A DNA stretch of 32,592 nucleotides from Candidatus Sumerlaea chitinivorans (lineage in GTDB: Bacteria; Sumerlaeota; Sumerlaeia; Sumerlaeales; Sumerlaeaceae): assembly GCA_003290465.1 (NCBI GenBank), contig CP030759.1, positions 2,147,980 through 2,180,571 on the forward strand, read 5' to 3'. The notes beneath the pieces were generated by a model. That model had not been told where the DNA came from. It saw only the letters and a list, made by a program, of their open reading frames with translations, and ran no database searches. The position numbers and the translations under genes were made by a program. Numbering within the stretch: the first letter of the stretch is position 1; each line of letters begins with the position of its first letter. Below are positions 1-9,300 of the stretch, one piece after another.

Positions 1-1
1 G

Positions 2-1657
2 ATGCCGACCGGTCATGCCCGCCCACTTCCCCCGTGGCTGGGTGTGCCCGCAGGTGCGGGGCTGCTCGCTGCGCTGTTCGGAATTGGCACACTTTACCTG
101 CCGCCATTTCTGCGGCGTTTTGCTCGCACCCCTGAGTTTCTCACTTTATTTGCAATCACGTGGGCCACGCTCTTGGCGGCTTTGTGTGAGACCTTGGGCC
201 TCTCGAAAGAATTGGGGGCTTTCGTCGCGGGTCTGACCTTTGCCGCCAGCCCCTTCAAGGATACCATCAGCTCGCGCTTGGCGCCTCTACGCGACTTTTT
301 GATCCTTTTCTTCTTCCTCGATGTGGGGGCTCGTGTCGAGTTTGGGCTTCTTGGTGGCCAATTGGTGGCCGTTGGGCTCTACCTTGGCTTCACCTTGCTC
401 CTCAAACCAGCGATCATCTTCGGGATTCTTGCTCGGTCAGGTTACAGCGCCCGCACCTCGCTCATGAGCACCCTGCCACTCTTACCGATGAGTGAGTTCT
501 CGTTCTTATTAGCCGCCAACGCCATGCGTGCCGGTATTCTTCAGCCAACCGACGCAGGCGCTCTCACACTCGCAGGATTGGCCTCGTTTTTTGTCAGCCC
601 CTTTGTGCTGAACCGCGCCGAGGAAATCTACCGGTTCTGTCGGCCGTGGCTTGAGCGAAGTGAAAAGGGTCGGAAGGATCGCGAGAGCACACTTGCGACG
701 CACATAGCCGCCCCGACGCCGCCCGAAATCATTGTGATCGGCTTGGGGGAATATGGCATACGCCTCTGCGAGTTCCTGCTACGTCGGGGAAAAAGCGTGC
801 TTGGAGTAGATTTTAACCCGGATGTGCTTGCGGCGGCAGCCGCCCGCGGTATTCCGGTGCATTACGGCGACGCCGAGGACGATGGGCTTTACAACCATCT
901 CCCCCTTGAGAAAGCGCGTTGGGTCGTCGCTGCTTTTCGCTCCTCGCCACTCGCACAAACGGTCCTTGGTCTGCTCAAAGCGTGCGATTGGCACGGGCGT
1001 GTTGCCCTGCGCGCCGACAATGACGAGGTCGCCCGATTGTTGGAAGAAGCTGGGGCACACGTCGTCCTCCGTCCCTACTCGGACGCAGCTGAGCTGGCTG
1101 CCGACAGCATTACTGAGTCGTCGGACATTGTGTTCCATCTTGGTCGTTGGCCGATGGCGTTCCGCGAAGTACGACTTCCAAGCCACGCCGGTACGGTCGG
1201 GCAGTCCCTCGCGGCACTTCAGTTGCGCTCCACCACGGGGGCCAGCGTGCTTGCCATCAGCCGCGCGGGGCGGACGACACTCGATCCTCCCGGCGATTTC
1301 ATCCTTTACCCGAACGATCGCTTACTGCTCATGGGGGCCCCTCACGCCTTGGATGCTGCAGAAGAAGCTTTGACCAATCCTGCTCCCTCCTCGGTCGAGA
1401 GCGAATTTCAATTCGATGTGGCCGAAATCCGCTTGCCGGCCAACAGCCCAGTCGTCCATGAGACGCTTGAGCAGAGTCGTATTCGGCAAACGTACGGCGT
1501 CACAGTGGCAGCCGTGCTCCGCGAAGGTCGCTGGACCATCAATCCCGGCGGGAGCTTCTCACTGCTACCGAACGATTATGTGCTGGTTGTTGGGCCTGCT
1601 GACAAGGTCGAAGCGTTCCGATTGCTCCACACGCGGACGACCCAACCGCTCCGCTAA
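2..1657 (+). CDS. Kef/CPA2-type cation:proton antiporter with RCK (TrkA) domains, 5'-truncated
   Basis: C-terminal part of a monovalent cation:proton antiporter. The gene probably begins before the window, because the reading frame is open at its left edge and a full antiporter core needs several more helices. Residues are counted from the first Met in the window. About six hydrophobic segments lie in residues 15-205, including FLILFFFLDVGARVEF and a PMSEFSFLLAANA stretch like the transport core of the family. A soluble RCK_N domain follows at about 240-365 with a Rossmann GLGEYG motif (G247, G249, G252) and an acidic residue, D270, after strand 2, which fits NAD(H) or a similar nucleotide. 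Two RCK_C domains follow at about 385-455 and 470-545. The family moves K+ or Na+ against H+ across the inner membrane, gated by ligand binding to the RCK part. The two RCK_C copies are somewhat unusual. Cation specificity cannot be told. It ends 48 bases from the convergent kinase gene. Confidence 0.85.
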   Translation: MPTGHARPLPPWLGVPAGAGLLAALFGIGTLYLPPFLRRFARTPEFLTLFAITWATLLAALCETLGLSKELGAFVAGLTFAASPFKDTISSRLAPLRDFLILFFFLDVGARVEFGLLGGQLVAVGLYLGFTLLLKPAIIFGILARSGYSARTSLMSTLPLLPMSEFSFLLAANAMRAGILQPTDAGALTLAGLASFFVSPFVLNRAEEIYRFCRPWLERSEKGRKDRESTLATHIAAPTPPEIIVIGLGEYGIRLCEFLLRRGKSVLGVDFNPDVLAAAAARGIPVHYGDAEDDGLYNHLPLEKARWVVAAFRSSPLAQTVLGLLKACDWHGRVALRADNDEVARLLEEAGAHVVLRPYSDAAELAADSITESSDIVFHLGRWPMAFREVRLPSHAGTVGQSLAALQLRSTTGASVLAISRAGRTTLDPPGDFILYPNDRLLLMGAPHALDAAEEALTNPAPSSVESEFQFDVAEIRLPANSPVVHETLEQSRIRQTYGVTVAAVLREGRWTINPGGSFSLLPNDYVLVVGPADKVEAFRLLHTRTTQPLR

Positions 1658-1705
1658 GCGAGTTACCAGAATACCCTACGCCACCGGCTAAACCTGCGTT
1701 GTGGG

Positions 1706-4606
1706 TCAATTTCTCATCGCGTCGTTCTCAGAGCGCGTGGACTCGGCCGAACGCGAGTTTGCCAGCTTCCTAAGGAAGGGCGTCACCCACCGCCGCTTCT
1801 CGAGTTCAGCAAGGAGTGGTTCCGCCTCCGTGAGACGCCCCTCCAGAAGCAAGCGCTCCGCGGTTGCTTCGAGGTAGTCTGTTTCCTCACTGGGGAGGTG
1901 GAAACCCTCGGCAGATTCTGCAGCCACACGGCAGAGCGCTGAAACTTGGTCCTCTTGTCCTTGCTGCAACGCAAGATAGGCTTCAAGTAGTTTGGCCCTA
2001 CAGAAGACTTTCGCTGCCATCGGGTGGGACGGCGCTTGCTCGTAAGCTTCCTTCGCAACCGGAACCGCTTCGGCAGTAAACCTCTCCATGTGCTCGCGCG
2101 AGCCGTAAACCGCCATGAGCTCCGCAAGTTGGCTTGCCACCCGCGCGAAACTGATTTTCGCGTAAACGCTTTCGGGAGCTCGTCGCAACATAGTTCGGGT
2201 TACCACCAGAGCTTCGTTGAGCACAGGATCGGCTTCCACGATTTTGCCCAAAAGAAATAAGATTTCTCCCAGCAGGCTCAGCGCAAAAGCGAGGTCCCCA
2301 AGAGCGTTGACGTTTGAACTATCTTCGTGTGCCCGCCTCCGAAGAATGGGTAAATTCTCTTGGAATCGCTGCAGAGCTTCTTCGTATTCGCCCTTCACCA
2401 AGTGCATGAGCGCAAGGTTGTTGCGTGTCCACACCAACTCGTCGCGGCGCGGAATGTCGGCGGGGTCGCGCTCCATCAAACGCTCCCGCAGCGCAAGAGC
2501 TTCACGCGTGACGACGATCGCCGTATCCACCTCTCCCCGATCCCGATAAACGTTGCCCAGCGTCGCAAGCACAGCCGCCAGACTCGATTCATAGTCCTCG
2601 TTGTTGGAGTGTTTGAGTGTCAGCCTCCGAAGAATCGTTTCTGCTTCGACATGAAGCTGTAGCGCCTCATCAAGGTTCCGACACCGCCATTCGATGATTC
2701 CCCGCTTGTGCAACGAGCGCGCAAAGTTTGCCTCCGCCTCATCCCCAAATGCCACAAACAGCACCCGACGACGCAACTCCAACGCCATTTCGGAATGCGT
2801 GCGCGCCTCGTCGTACTTGCCTTGGTAGTACTCGATCGTAGAAATGTGATCGTAGCAGTCGGCCTTACGCGCCATCCAATACGGGTCATTCGGGTGAAGC
2901 TCGAGGGCATGGCTTGCCAACGCAATCGCGCGCTGACACATCTCGAGCCCCAGCCGCTTGTCGCCCTGCTCAGTGAACACCTGTGCAATGATCTGGTACG
3001 CCCCCATTCGGTTACGGCGAGTTTGCTCCGTTTCGACTTCCACGCTCACGTGCGAGAAGTAATTGTTGAGTTCGTCCGCGAGCTGCCGGAGGAGTTCCAG
3101 CCGCCCCACCCTGCGCAGCGAGCGATGAAAATGCCCGAGCAAAAACTCGATAATTTGCTCCGCGCGGTCGCGCTCATCGCGCACGAGTCTATTTGCCCGC
3201 TCGAGGGCTTCTGCTTGCCGACGCTGCATTTCTTCGAGTTCGACGACATGGGCCAAGAGCGTTTCGCGCTCACTCCCAGCAGGCAAACGTTCCGCTTGAA
3301 CCCGCGCCAGTTTGAGGTCGCGGTTTGCTAAAGCCAATCGGGCATAGGCAGCAAGCGCTTTGGTGCGAAGCTCTATGGCCTCCTGATAGTCCGGGTAGAG
3401 CTGGAGCGCACGATCCAAGGTATTGATGCATTCGGCGAGAACCGCATAATCCCGGGGCGAGGTAGCTAACCTCTCCGCCACACCTTCAACCAAAGTCATT
3501 GCCTGTTGGCGGTTTTTGGCTCCTGACATGCACCCCTGAAGCGCCTCGATGAACGCTCCGACCGAATGGGGACGATCCTTTGGGTCGTAGGAAAGGCAGC
3601 GCATGGCAAGTGCGGTCAGTCCGCTGGGCAACCGACGCCCTTTGGGTGCAGCCTCCTGCGGAGGAATGACGAGTCCCTGACGGGCGTACTCGAACGTTTC
3701 ATCCCCATTTTTCCCGGGGTGGGGTGCAGTGCCAGTTAGCAATCGGTACAAAATGGCCCCAAGCAGGTATATGTCCGTCCACGGGCCGAGCTTCTCCGGG
3801 GTAGCAATCGTTTGCTCGGGGGCCATGTAGGCCGGAGTGCCTGCCGGGTTCGTTGGATGGTTCAAAGGCGAGCGCGGATCGCGCAACCAAGGCGGCGCTT
3901 GCGGGTCAGAGGTGCGACGCGGATAAGCCATCGCAAGCCCCCAATCCATAAGCAGCACCTCACCAAATGCCCCAATCATCACCTGCGCAGGCTTCAAATC
4001 CCGATGCACCACCCCCTGCGAGTGCGCATAAGCGACCGCTTGCGCGACCGATAGAAGGATCGGGAGATGCTTGCCCAGAAACTCCTCAACCGAAAGGTGG
4101 GGAAAGTCCTCGCGGAGAAGGTCGCTCCACAACTGGCCCCGAACTCGTTTCATCACGAGCATCGGACGCCCCTCTTCGTCGTACGCCAAGTCGTACACCG
4201 GCAGGATGTTTGGATGCTCGAGATGGCCGGCGACGATCGCTTCGTGGCGAAACATGGCATGGACATGCGCCGAGGGCAGATGGATCCTCCGACCGCCCTC
4301 CTTCTCACCCTGAACCTTCAGTCGTTTGATGGCAACGACACGGCCCAGCGGCACCTGAAGTGCTTCCCAAATCTCAGCAAAACCGCCTTCCGCGATCCGC
4401 TGCTGAAGAATATAATCCACACTCGAGGGTTTTGACGAAAATTCATCTTCCTCGAAGACAACGCGGCCCACCGTGGGCGCTTCCGCATCCACAGCCGACT
4501 CCGCCTCGCCGTCGCTACTCTCAGGCACCGAGACCGCAGGTCGAAACGTCTCCTCAACGTCGCCCGGCAGGTCAAAAGAATGTTCTTCAAAACGCTGGTT
4601 GCTCAT
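1706..4606 (-). CDS. Serine/threonine protein kinase with C-terminal TPR region
   Basis: A 966-residue Hanks-type kinase. An acidic N-terminal leader (1-63) precedes the kinase domain at about 65-355: glycine loop IAEGGFAEIW, VAIK lysine K94, HRDLKP (D203), DWG in place of DFG (D221), then GTPAYMAPEQ and the TDIYLLGAILYRLLTG segment. The catalytic-loop Asn after HRDLKPA is Gln (Q208, codon CAG), so the usual Mg-binding Asn is absent. A probable coiled coil, rich in Glu, Arg and Gln, lies at about 450-490. About 400 residues of helical TPR-like repeats follow (for example YDEARTHSEMALELRRR and VDTAIVVTREALALRERL). No transmembrane segment is visible, so it is probably cytoplasmic, with the repeats recruiting partners. 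The ATG lacks a clear Shine-Dalgarno sequence. It is divergent from pbpC; a shared role in envelope control is only inferred. Confidence 0.9.
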   Translation of the reverse strand: MSNQRFEEHSFDLPGDVEETFRPAVSVPESSDGEAESAVDAEAPTVGRVVFEEDEFSSKPSSVDYILQQRIAEGGFAEIWEALQVPLGRVVAIKRLKVQGEKEGGRRIHLPSAHVHAMFRHEAIVAGHLEHPNILPVYDLAYDEEGRPMLVMKRVRGQLWSDLLREDFPHLSVEEFLGKHLPILLSVAQAVAYAHSQGVVHRDLKPAQVMIGAFGEVLLMDWGLAMAYPRRTSDPQAPPWLRDPRSPLNHPTNPAGTPAYMAPEQTIATPEKLGPWTDIYLLGAILYRLLTGTAPHPGKNGDETFEYARQGLVIPPQEAAPKGRRLPSGLTALAMRCLSYDPKDRPHSVGAFIEALQGCMSGAKNRQQAMTLVEGVAERLATSPRDYAVLAECINTLDRALQLYPDYQEAIELRTKALAAYARLALANRDLKLARVQAERLPAGSERETLLAHVVELEEMQRRQAEALERANRLVRDERDRAEQIIEFLLGHFHRSLRRVGRLELLRQLADELNNYFSHVSVEVETEQTRRNRMGAYQIIAQVFTEQGDKRLGLEMCQRAIALASHALELHPNDPYWMARKADCYDHISTIEYYQGKYDEARTHSEMALELRRRVLFVAFGDEAEANFARSLHKRGIIEWRCRNLDEALQLHVEAETILRRLTLKHSNNEDYESSLAAVLATLGNVYRDRGEVDTAIVVTREALALRERLMERDPADIPRRDELVWTRNNLALMHLVKGEYEEALQRFQENLPILRRRAHEDSSNVNALGDLAFALSLLGEILFLLGKIVEADPVLNEALVVTRTMLRRAPESVYAKISFARVASQLAELMAVYGSREHMERFTAEAVPVAKEAYEQAPSHPMAAKVFCRAKLLEAYLALQQGQEDQVSALCRVAAESAEGFHLPSEETDYLEATAERLLLEGRLTEAEPLLAELEKRRWVTPFLRKLANSRSAESTRSENDAMRN

Positions 4607-4629
4607 GCTTGCTGTAAGGCTAAATTTTA

Positions 4630-4644
4630 GACCACCCGGTGGTC
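4630..4644. promoter_or_regulatory. Perfect 15-nt palindrome between divergent kinase and pbpC genes
   Basis: GACCACCCGGTGGTC has two perfect 7-base arms around one central C. It lies 23 bases upstream of the kinase ATG and about 100 bases before the first pbpC start. On the minus strand it is followed by TAAAAT, which could be the kinase -10 element, so a bound protein would sit over that promoter. A role as an operator is inferred. Confidence 0.4.
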
Positions 4645-4742
4645 AACGCAAACCGTTTCAATAAGCGTTTCTGGACCTTCCAAGGTTCGCGACGATCTCG
4701 GTGCGATGCGCTTGAATTCTCCTGCTCAAACTCCACAGGCCT

Positions 4743-7322
4743 ATGGGATTTTATCTCTATGGGGCTTGCGTCGCGCGCGTTTCCGATGAGAAGATGGGTT
4801 TTGCGATGAGGATCTTCTGGACCGCGCTCTTAAAGGCGATCAACTGGCTGCGCGCTTCCCGGCTTCGCAGCTGGATGACTGGGGTTGCTGGAGTAGTACT
4901 CGTCACGCTCGTCGCTGGGGAGCTCTGGCTTCGACTCACGCCGTTCGACGCCGCCACGCTCTTTCCGGCTGCGACCTCCACGGCTGTCTTCGATCGCGAG
5001 CATAGCCTTTTGCGCCTTTATTTAGGTCAAGATGAACAATGGCGGTTGCCAGTGCGGCTGGCAGACGTTTCGCCGTGGGTCATTCATGCGACGGTGGCGG
5101 CTGAAGATCAGCGCTTCTGGCGTCACGGAGGGATAGACATGCAGGCAATTGTCCGTGCCGCCCTCCAGAACGTTCTTGCCGGCAGAATTGTCTCAGGCGC
5201 TTCCACGATCACCATGCAGGTCGTGGGGTTCAGTGAACCTCGCGAGCGCACTATGGGCCGGAAGATCCGCCAAATGGCGAAAGCGCTCTGGCTTGAGCGG
5301 CATGCCAGTAAGGAGGAGATTCTCGAGATCTATCTCACCAATGCGCCTTACGGTGGCAACATCTGTGGGATTGAGGCGGCGGCGCGTCGCTACTTTGGTA
5401 AGTCAGCGCGCGATCTCACCGCAAGCGAAGCCGCTTTACTTGCAGGCATTCCTCAGGCCCCAAACCGCTACCGCCCCGACCGAAACCCACAAGCGGCTTG
5501 GCGGCGGATGCAATATGTGCTGGCTCGCATGCGCGAGACTGGAGCTCTGGAGGAGGGCGAGTATCAGCGCCTGCGAGTGCAACGCCCCACAGTAAAAAGC
5601 GAGTCGCTGCGGGTGGCGAATGCCCCTCACTTCTGTGACATGGTGCGAAGCTGGTATCCCACTCGCCCCCACCTTGTCACGACCCTCGACCTCGATACCC
5701 AAACCATGGCAGAAAACATCCTGCGTGAAACCATCGCGCATTTGGCTCCGTCGGGCGTGACAAACGGTGCAGCAGTGGTTCTCCACAATCCAACTGGCGA
5801 GGTGCGGGCACTCGTAGGAAGTGTGGACTACTGGAATCCTGTCATCTCAGGGCAAGTCAATGGTGCGGTCGCTTCACGAGCTGCCGGTTCCGCTCTCAAA
5901 CCGCTCATTTACGCGACCGCTTTCGATCTGGGGCTACTTCTGCCGAGCAGTGTTCTTTATGATGTCCCGAGCATGTTTGGAGACTATGCGCCAGAGAACT
6001 TCGATCGCTCGTGGCGCGGTCTCATCCGAGCCGATAAAGCCTTGGCATGGTCGCTCAACATTCCGGCGATGGAGGTCTTAGAGCGCGTGGGGGTGGAGCG
6101 CATGCTCGCATACCTTGAACGGGCTGGCGTTCGCCCAACGAATCCTGAGAACCGCGACTATGGCCTCTCGCTCGCTGTGGGAACGTGTGGGGCGCGCCTT
6201 CTCGAGCTCACGAACGCGTATGCGGCGATCGCACGGGGCGGCGAGTGGCGACCCTATCGCGTTCTACTTGATGACCCCACCGTGGCGCAGTCCAGCACTC
6301 TCGCAGCTGCCGAGCGCTCGAACAAGGCGTGGCTTTCTAATTCGAATCGCACAAGTGCTACGCTTGAGTCTGCCCCCCAGACTCTCCACCCGACAACGCG
6401 CCTTTTCAGCGAGACGGCATGCTATTGGGTGACACGTGCACTTAGCGATCCTCGCCTTCGCTCTCCAGAGGAGCTTTCCCCCGAACTCCGAGGCTTTGCT
6501 GATGTCGCGTGGAAAACTGGAACAAGCAACGGATATCGGGACGCGTGGACTATTGCCTACGATGCGAACTTTACCGTTGGGGTTTGGTTGGGAAACTTCG
6601 ACGGTCGGCCAAGTCCGGCGCTCGTCGGCGCACGAGCCGCGGCGCCTGCAGCTCTGAAAATTCTGCGCGAGCTCCGTACGCGGCTGCCCATCCCCGAGCC
6701 GACGCGACTTCCCACCCCTCCAACGCATCTCGTTCCAGCAACGCTCTGCGCCGTCTCAGGCGAACTGGCCACTCCCGACTGCCCCACCACCCTGACTGGG
6801 GAATGCCTCGCCCTGCAGGCGAAGAGCGGGGGGGTTGGAGTCTCGCCACGATGCTCGATCCATCGGCGCATTCGCGTGGATACGGAAACCGGCGAACGAC
6901 TCTGCGCGCGATGCCCAACGGATCGCCTTTGGCATTACAAAGTGTTTGCCTTCTGGCCGGGGCCCGTGGCTGCGTGGTTGCGTGGCCAAGGACAGGTAGA
7001 AGAACTTCCGCCGCCGCATCTCCATTTGTGTTCGGCTGTGCAGGATCGCGCCGGCCCCTCCTTGCGCATCGTCACGCCACGGGCGGGCGAAACCTTCATC
7101 CTGAGCCCATCGCGTGATCGCACCTTCCAGAAACTGGCACTGGAGGCGATTGCCCCAAGCGCCACGCAGAAGCTTTTTTGGTTTTTGGACAATGAGCTGT
7201 TTGCGGTGAAATCCCCCCACGAGGTGGTCTTCTGGGTTCCAACCGAAGGCATCCACGAGTTGCGCTGCGTGGATGAACAAGGCGGAGCGGATGCTGTTCG
7301 CTTCACAGTTCGCGTGGAATAG
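4743..7322 (+). CDS. pbpC: Penicillin-binding protein 1C (bifunctional transglycosylase/transpeptidase-like)
   Basis: Class A PBP of the 1C type, which polymerises lipid II and may cross-link peptidoglycan in the periplasm. One N-terminal membrane anchor lies at about 44-66. The GT51 domain (about 85-270) has EDQRFWRHGG with catalytic E121, then GASTITMQ and the EEILEIYLTNAPYGG signature. The transpeptidase domain (about 340-650) has SALK (S383, K386), SLN (437-439) and KTGTSNG (591-593), so both active sites look intact. A Cys-bearing linker with LCAVSG and CARCP follows, then a BiPBP_C-type domain (about 770-858), as in Escherichia coli PBP1C. Length of 859 is somewhat above the usual 770-800. 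In-frame ATGs at 4743, 4794 and 4806 leave the start open; the last two would still keep the anchor. No partner alpha-2-macroglobulin gene is in the window. Confidence 0.93.
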   Translation: MGFYLYGACVARVSDEKMGFAMRIFWTALLKAINWLRASRLRSWMTGVAGVVLVTLVAGELWLRLTPFDAATLFPAATSTAVFDREHSLLRLYLGQDEQWRLPVRLADVSPWVIHATVAAEDQRFWRHGGIDMQAIVRAALQNVLAGRIVSGASTITMQVVGFSEPRERTMGRKIRQMAKALWLERHASKEEILEIYLTNAPYGGNICGIEAAARRYFGKSARDLTASEAALLAGIPQAPNRYRPDRNPQAAWRRMQYVLARMRETGALEEGEYQRLRVQRPTVKSESLRVANAPHFCDMVRSWYPTRPHLVTTLDLDTQTMAENILRETIAHLAPSGVTNGAAVVLHNPTGEVRALVGSVDYWNPVISGQVNGAVASRAAGSALKPLIYATAFDLGLLLPSSVLYDVPSMFGDYAPENFDRSWRGLIRADKALAWSLNIPAMEVLERVGVERMLAYLERAGVRPTNPENRDYGLSLAVGTCGARLLELTNAYAAIARGGEWRPYRVLLDDPTVAQSSTLAAAERSNKAWLSNSNRTSATLESAPQTLHPTTRLFSETACYWVTRALSDPRLRSPEELSPELRGFADVAWKTGTSNGYRDAWTIAYDANFTVGVWLGNFDGRPSPALVGARAAAPAALKILRELRTRLPIPEPTRLPTPPTHLVPATLCAVSGELATPDCPTTLTGECLALQAKSGGVGVSPRCSIHRRIRVDTETGERLCARCPTDRLWHYKVFAFWPGPVAAWLRGQGQVEELPPPHLHLCSAVQDRAGPSLRIVTPRAGETFILSPSRDRTFQKLALEAIAPSATQKLFWFLDNELFAVKSPHEVVFWVPTEGIHELRCVDEQGGADAVRFTVRVE

Positions 7323-7510
7323 CTTGTGTCCGACACCAAAAGGTTAGGCGAAAAGCGTGGGACAGGTGTACCGTTTTTCTTGGACTTTTTTCCGAAATCG
7401 TATGCATAAATGTTTGTCGCGTGGCTGCGATACGTCGGCGGCGCAATTTTGACGCCAAAGTGCGTCCCAGTTTTGAATCTTCATTTTTTCAATTCATGGA
7501 GAATTGACGC

Positions 7511-8695
7511 ATGAGCGAATCGAATGCGGGCAAGGAATCCGACAAGGCGCCCTCGGTAGCGTCGGGCCATCCCCGACCGCAGGTTTCCCAACCCGCCTCG
7601 CCGCTTGCTCCTATTTTGGGGCAATACCCGTGGATGCGTACGCTTCTCGACTCAGTGCCCTCGGTTCTTGCAGTGCTCGACAACACCCGACGCATCGTGT
7701 ATGTGAATCAGTCGCTGCAGAAAGTAGCACGCCGAGATTGTGAGGAAGAAGTCTGTGGGTTACGTTTGGGGGAGGTGTTGGATTGCCGCCACGCCCAAGA
7801 CCCGCCCGATGGCTGCGGCAGCACTCCCGCTTGCACTACCTGCGGCGCCGTCCGCACAATTACGGCTGCCCTTCAAGGGAAAAGCGCGACGGCCAACGCT
7901 CGCATCGTGCGCCGGGATGGCAGGGTTTTCGAGTTTCAAGCTCACTCGATCCCATTCAAAGATGGCGGCACCCCCTATGTGATTTTGTCGCTCTCCGACA
8001 TCACCCACGAGAACCGCCGCGCCACGCTGGAGTACTTGTTTGGCGACGATGTCCTGAATCTGGCTATACGAATTCATGGATTTGCGCAATTTCTCACCGA
8101 GGTTTCGCCGGATCGCCTCGCTGAGTTAAAAGAGCGAATCAGCAATCTCACAGGGCTACTGGTGGAGAAAATCGGCTCCTATCAAACGCTCCGTGCAGCC
8201 GAAGAGGGCACCCTCACCGTCCACCCAGTGAGCTTGGAAAGCCGCGGGCTGCTTGAGCAACTGGTCGAACGTTTCCGCGATAGTGACATTGCACGTGATA
8301 AAGTGCTTTTGATCCGCCCGGAGGCACAGAACGTGGTGTTTTCCTCGGACCGAACACTCCTTATGCAAGCACTTCGTGCTCTGACAGAGAACGCACTGGA
8401 AGCATCGGCGACGGGTGAAACGGTCACGCTGAGTTGTGGCCCCACCTCCCACGGTGTTGTCTTTGAGGTCCACAATCCCAGCGCCATGAGCTATGAAGCT
8501 CAGCTGCAGATTTTCGTCCGCGGCTTCAGCACGAAAGGGCGAGGCCGGGGGCTTGGGACCTATGCAGCACGCCTTTTTGTCGAATCCTATCTGGGCGGTC
8601 GCGTGGGATTTGTCTCGAATGCTGAGGCCGGCACGACGTTTCGCATCGAGCTCCCACTTCACCTTGCAGGGAGCGACGGCGCAGTGAGTGAATGA
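7511..8695 (+). CDS. PAS-domain histidine-kinase-like protein lacking the usual phosphoacceptor His
   Basis: A 394-residue soluble sensor. Residues 1-40 are a Pro/Ser-rich leader. A PAS domain at about 42-168 carries a cysteine group in its middle loop (C92, C102, C108, C111, with C77 and C82 nearby), which could bind a metal or Fe-S centre or act as a thiol switch. The segment that should be the dimerisation helix reads YLFGDDVLN (175-183). As I recall, related kinases have FFHDVLN there, so the His is replaced by Asp (D179) and I see no substitute. The ATPase domain (about 275-385) has an N-box ENALEAS, RGFSTKGRGRGLGTY and a GTTFRIELP end, so ATP binding seems likely. There is no membrane segment. 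An SD-like GGAG lies 9 bases before the ATG, and tlpA-like follows 27 bases later. It may be a pseudokinase or act through protein contacts. Confidence 0.8.
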   Translation: MSESNAGKESDKAPSVASGHPRPQVSQPASPLAPILGQYPWMRTLLDSVPSVLAVLDNTRRIVYVNQSLQKVARRDCEEEVCGLRLGEVLDCRHAQDPPDGCGSTPACTTCGAVRTITAALQGKSATANARIVRRDGRVFEFQAHSIPFKDGGTPYVILSLSDITHENRRATLEYLFGDDVLNLAIRIHGFAQFLTEVSPDRLAELKERISNLTGLLVEKIGSYQTLRAAEEGTLTVHPVSLESRGLLEQLVERFRDSDIARDKVLLIRPEAQNVVFSSDRTLLMQALRALTENALEASATGETVTLSCGPTSHGVVFEVHNPSAMSYEAQLQIFVRGFSTKGRGRGLGTYAARLFVESYLGGRVGFVSNAEAGTTFRIELPLHLAGSDGAVSE

Positions 8696-8722
8696 TTCAC
8701 CCTCAATCCACTAAGTACGTGC

Positions 8723-9262
8723 ATGAATCAGTTAGTTCCGAAAACCACCCGAAAAGTATGGTCCATTTTCGCCGTTCTTGCGGTTACTGCGATGTGCCTC
8801 CTTGCGTGCCGTGGCGGCACTTCCGATTGGCGCGTGTCGGAGGGACAGCTGCTCCCTGAATTTACGCTGCGCACGCCCGACGGCAAGTTGGTCTCAACTT
8901 CTGAGTACCGCGGCAAGATTGTCGTGATGACGCGTTTTGCGACGTGGTGCCCACCGTGTAAGATCGAGCTCGGAGAGCTTCAAAAACGCGTCTGGGAACC
9001 CATGAAAGATCGCGGAGTCATGGTCGTGGCGGTGTCGTCAGGCGAGGATCCGCAGACCGTTGCATCCTATGTGGAGCGCGAAGGGCTCACCTTCCCTGTG
9101 CTTGTGGACCCAAGCGGGGAATTTGCCCGTGGAGTGGGCGGCAACTCGATCCCACGCCTGATGCTCCTCGACCGTGATCAGTACATCCGCAAGCTTCACG
9201 TGGGCTATTACGAACCGGAATTCCAAAAGCTTGTGGAAGAAGTCGAGGCGCTTGCGCGCTGA
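8723..9262 (+). CDS. TlpA/ResA-type thioredoxin-fold lipoprotein
   Basis: A 179-residue thiol-disulfide oxidoreductase. The N-terminus is a lipoprotein signal: basic start, hydrophobic core, and a lipobox LLAC with the lipidated cysteine at C29. The mature part is an AhpC/TSA-Redoxin fold with GQLLPEFTLRTPDG, the redox-active WCPPC (C76, C79) and a cis-Pro region near NSIPRLMLLD. TlpA and ResA proteins reduce disulfides in exported proteins, typically apocytochromes c or cupredoxins; no such target lies in the window. It follows the PAS protein by 27 bases on the same strand and may be cotranscribed with it. It is convergent with the C39-like gene, 38 bases away. Its fold is certain, its client unknown. 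Confidence 0.9.
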   Translation: MNQLVPKTTRKVWSIFAVLAVTAMCLLACRGGTSDWRVSEGQLLPEFTLRTPDGKLVSTSEYRGKIVVMTRFATWCPPCKIELGELQKRVWEPMKDRGVMVVAVSSGEDPQTVASYVEREGLTFPVLVDPSGEFARGVGGNSIPRLMLLDRDQYIRKLHVGYYEPEFQKLVEEVEALAR

Positions 9263-9300
9263 CAGCTTGCGCGCCTAAGTCACGACTTCGCTGCACCCTA

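Noticed and set aside
2708-3331. 207-codon plus-strand frame antisense to the kinase TPR region
   Set aside because: No recognisable domain and no SD; shadow of the TPR-coding strand.
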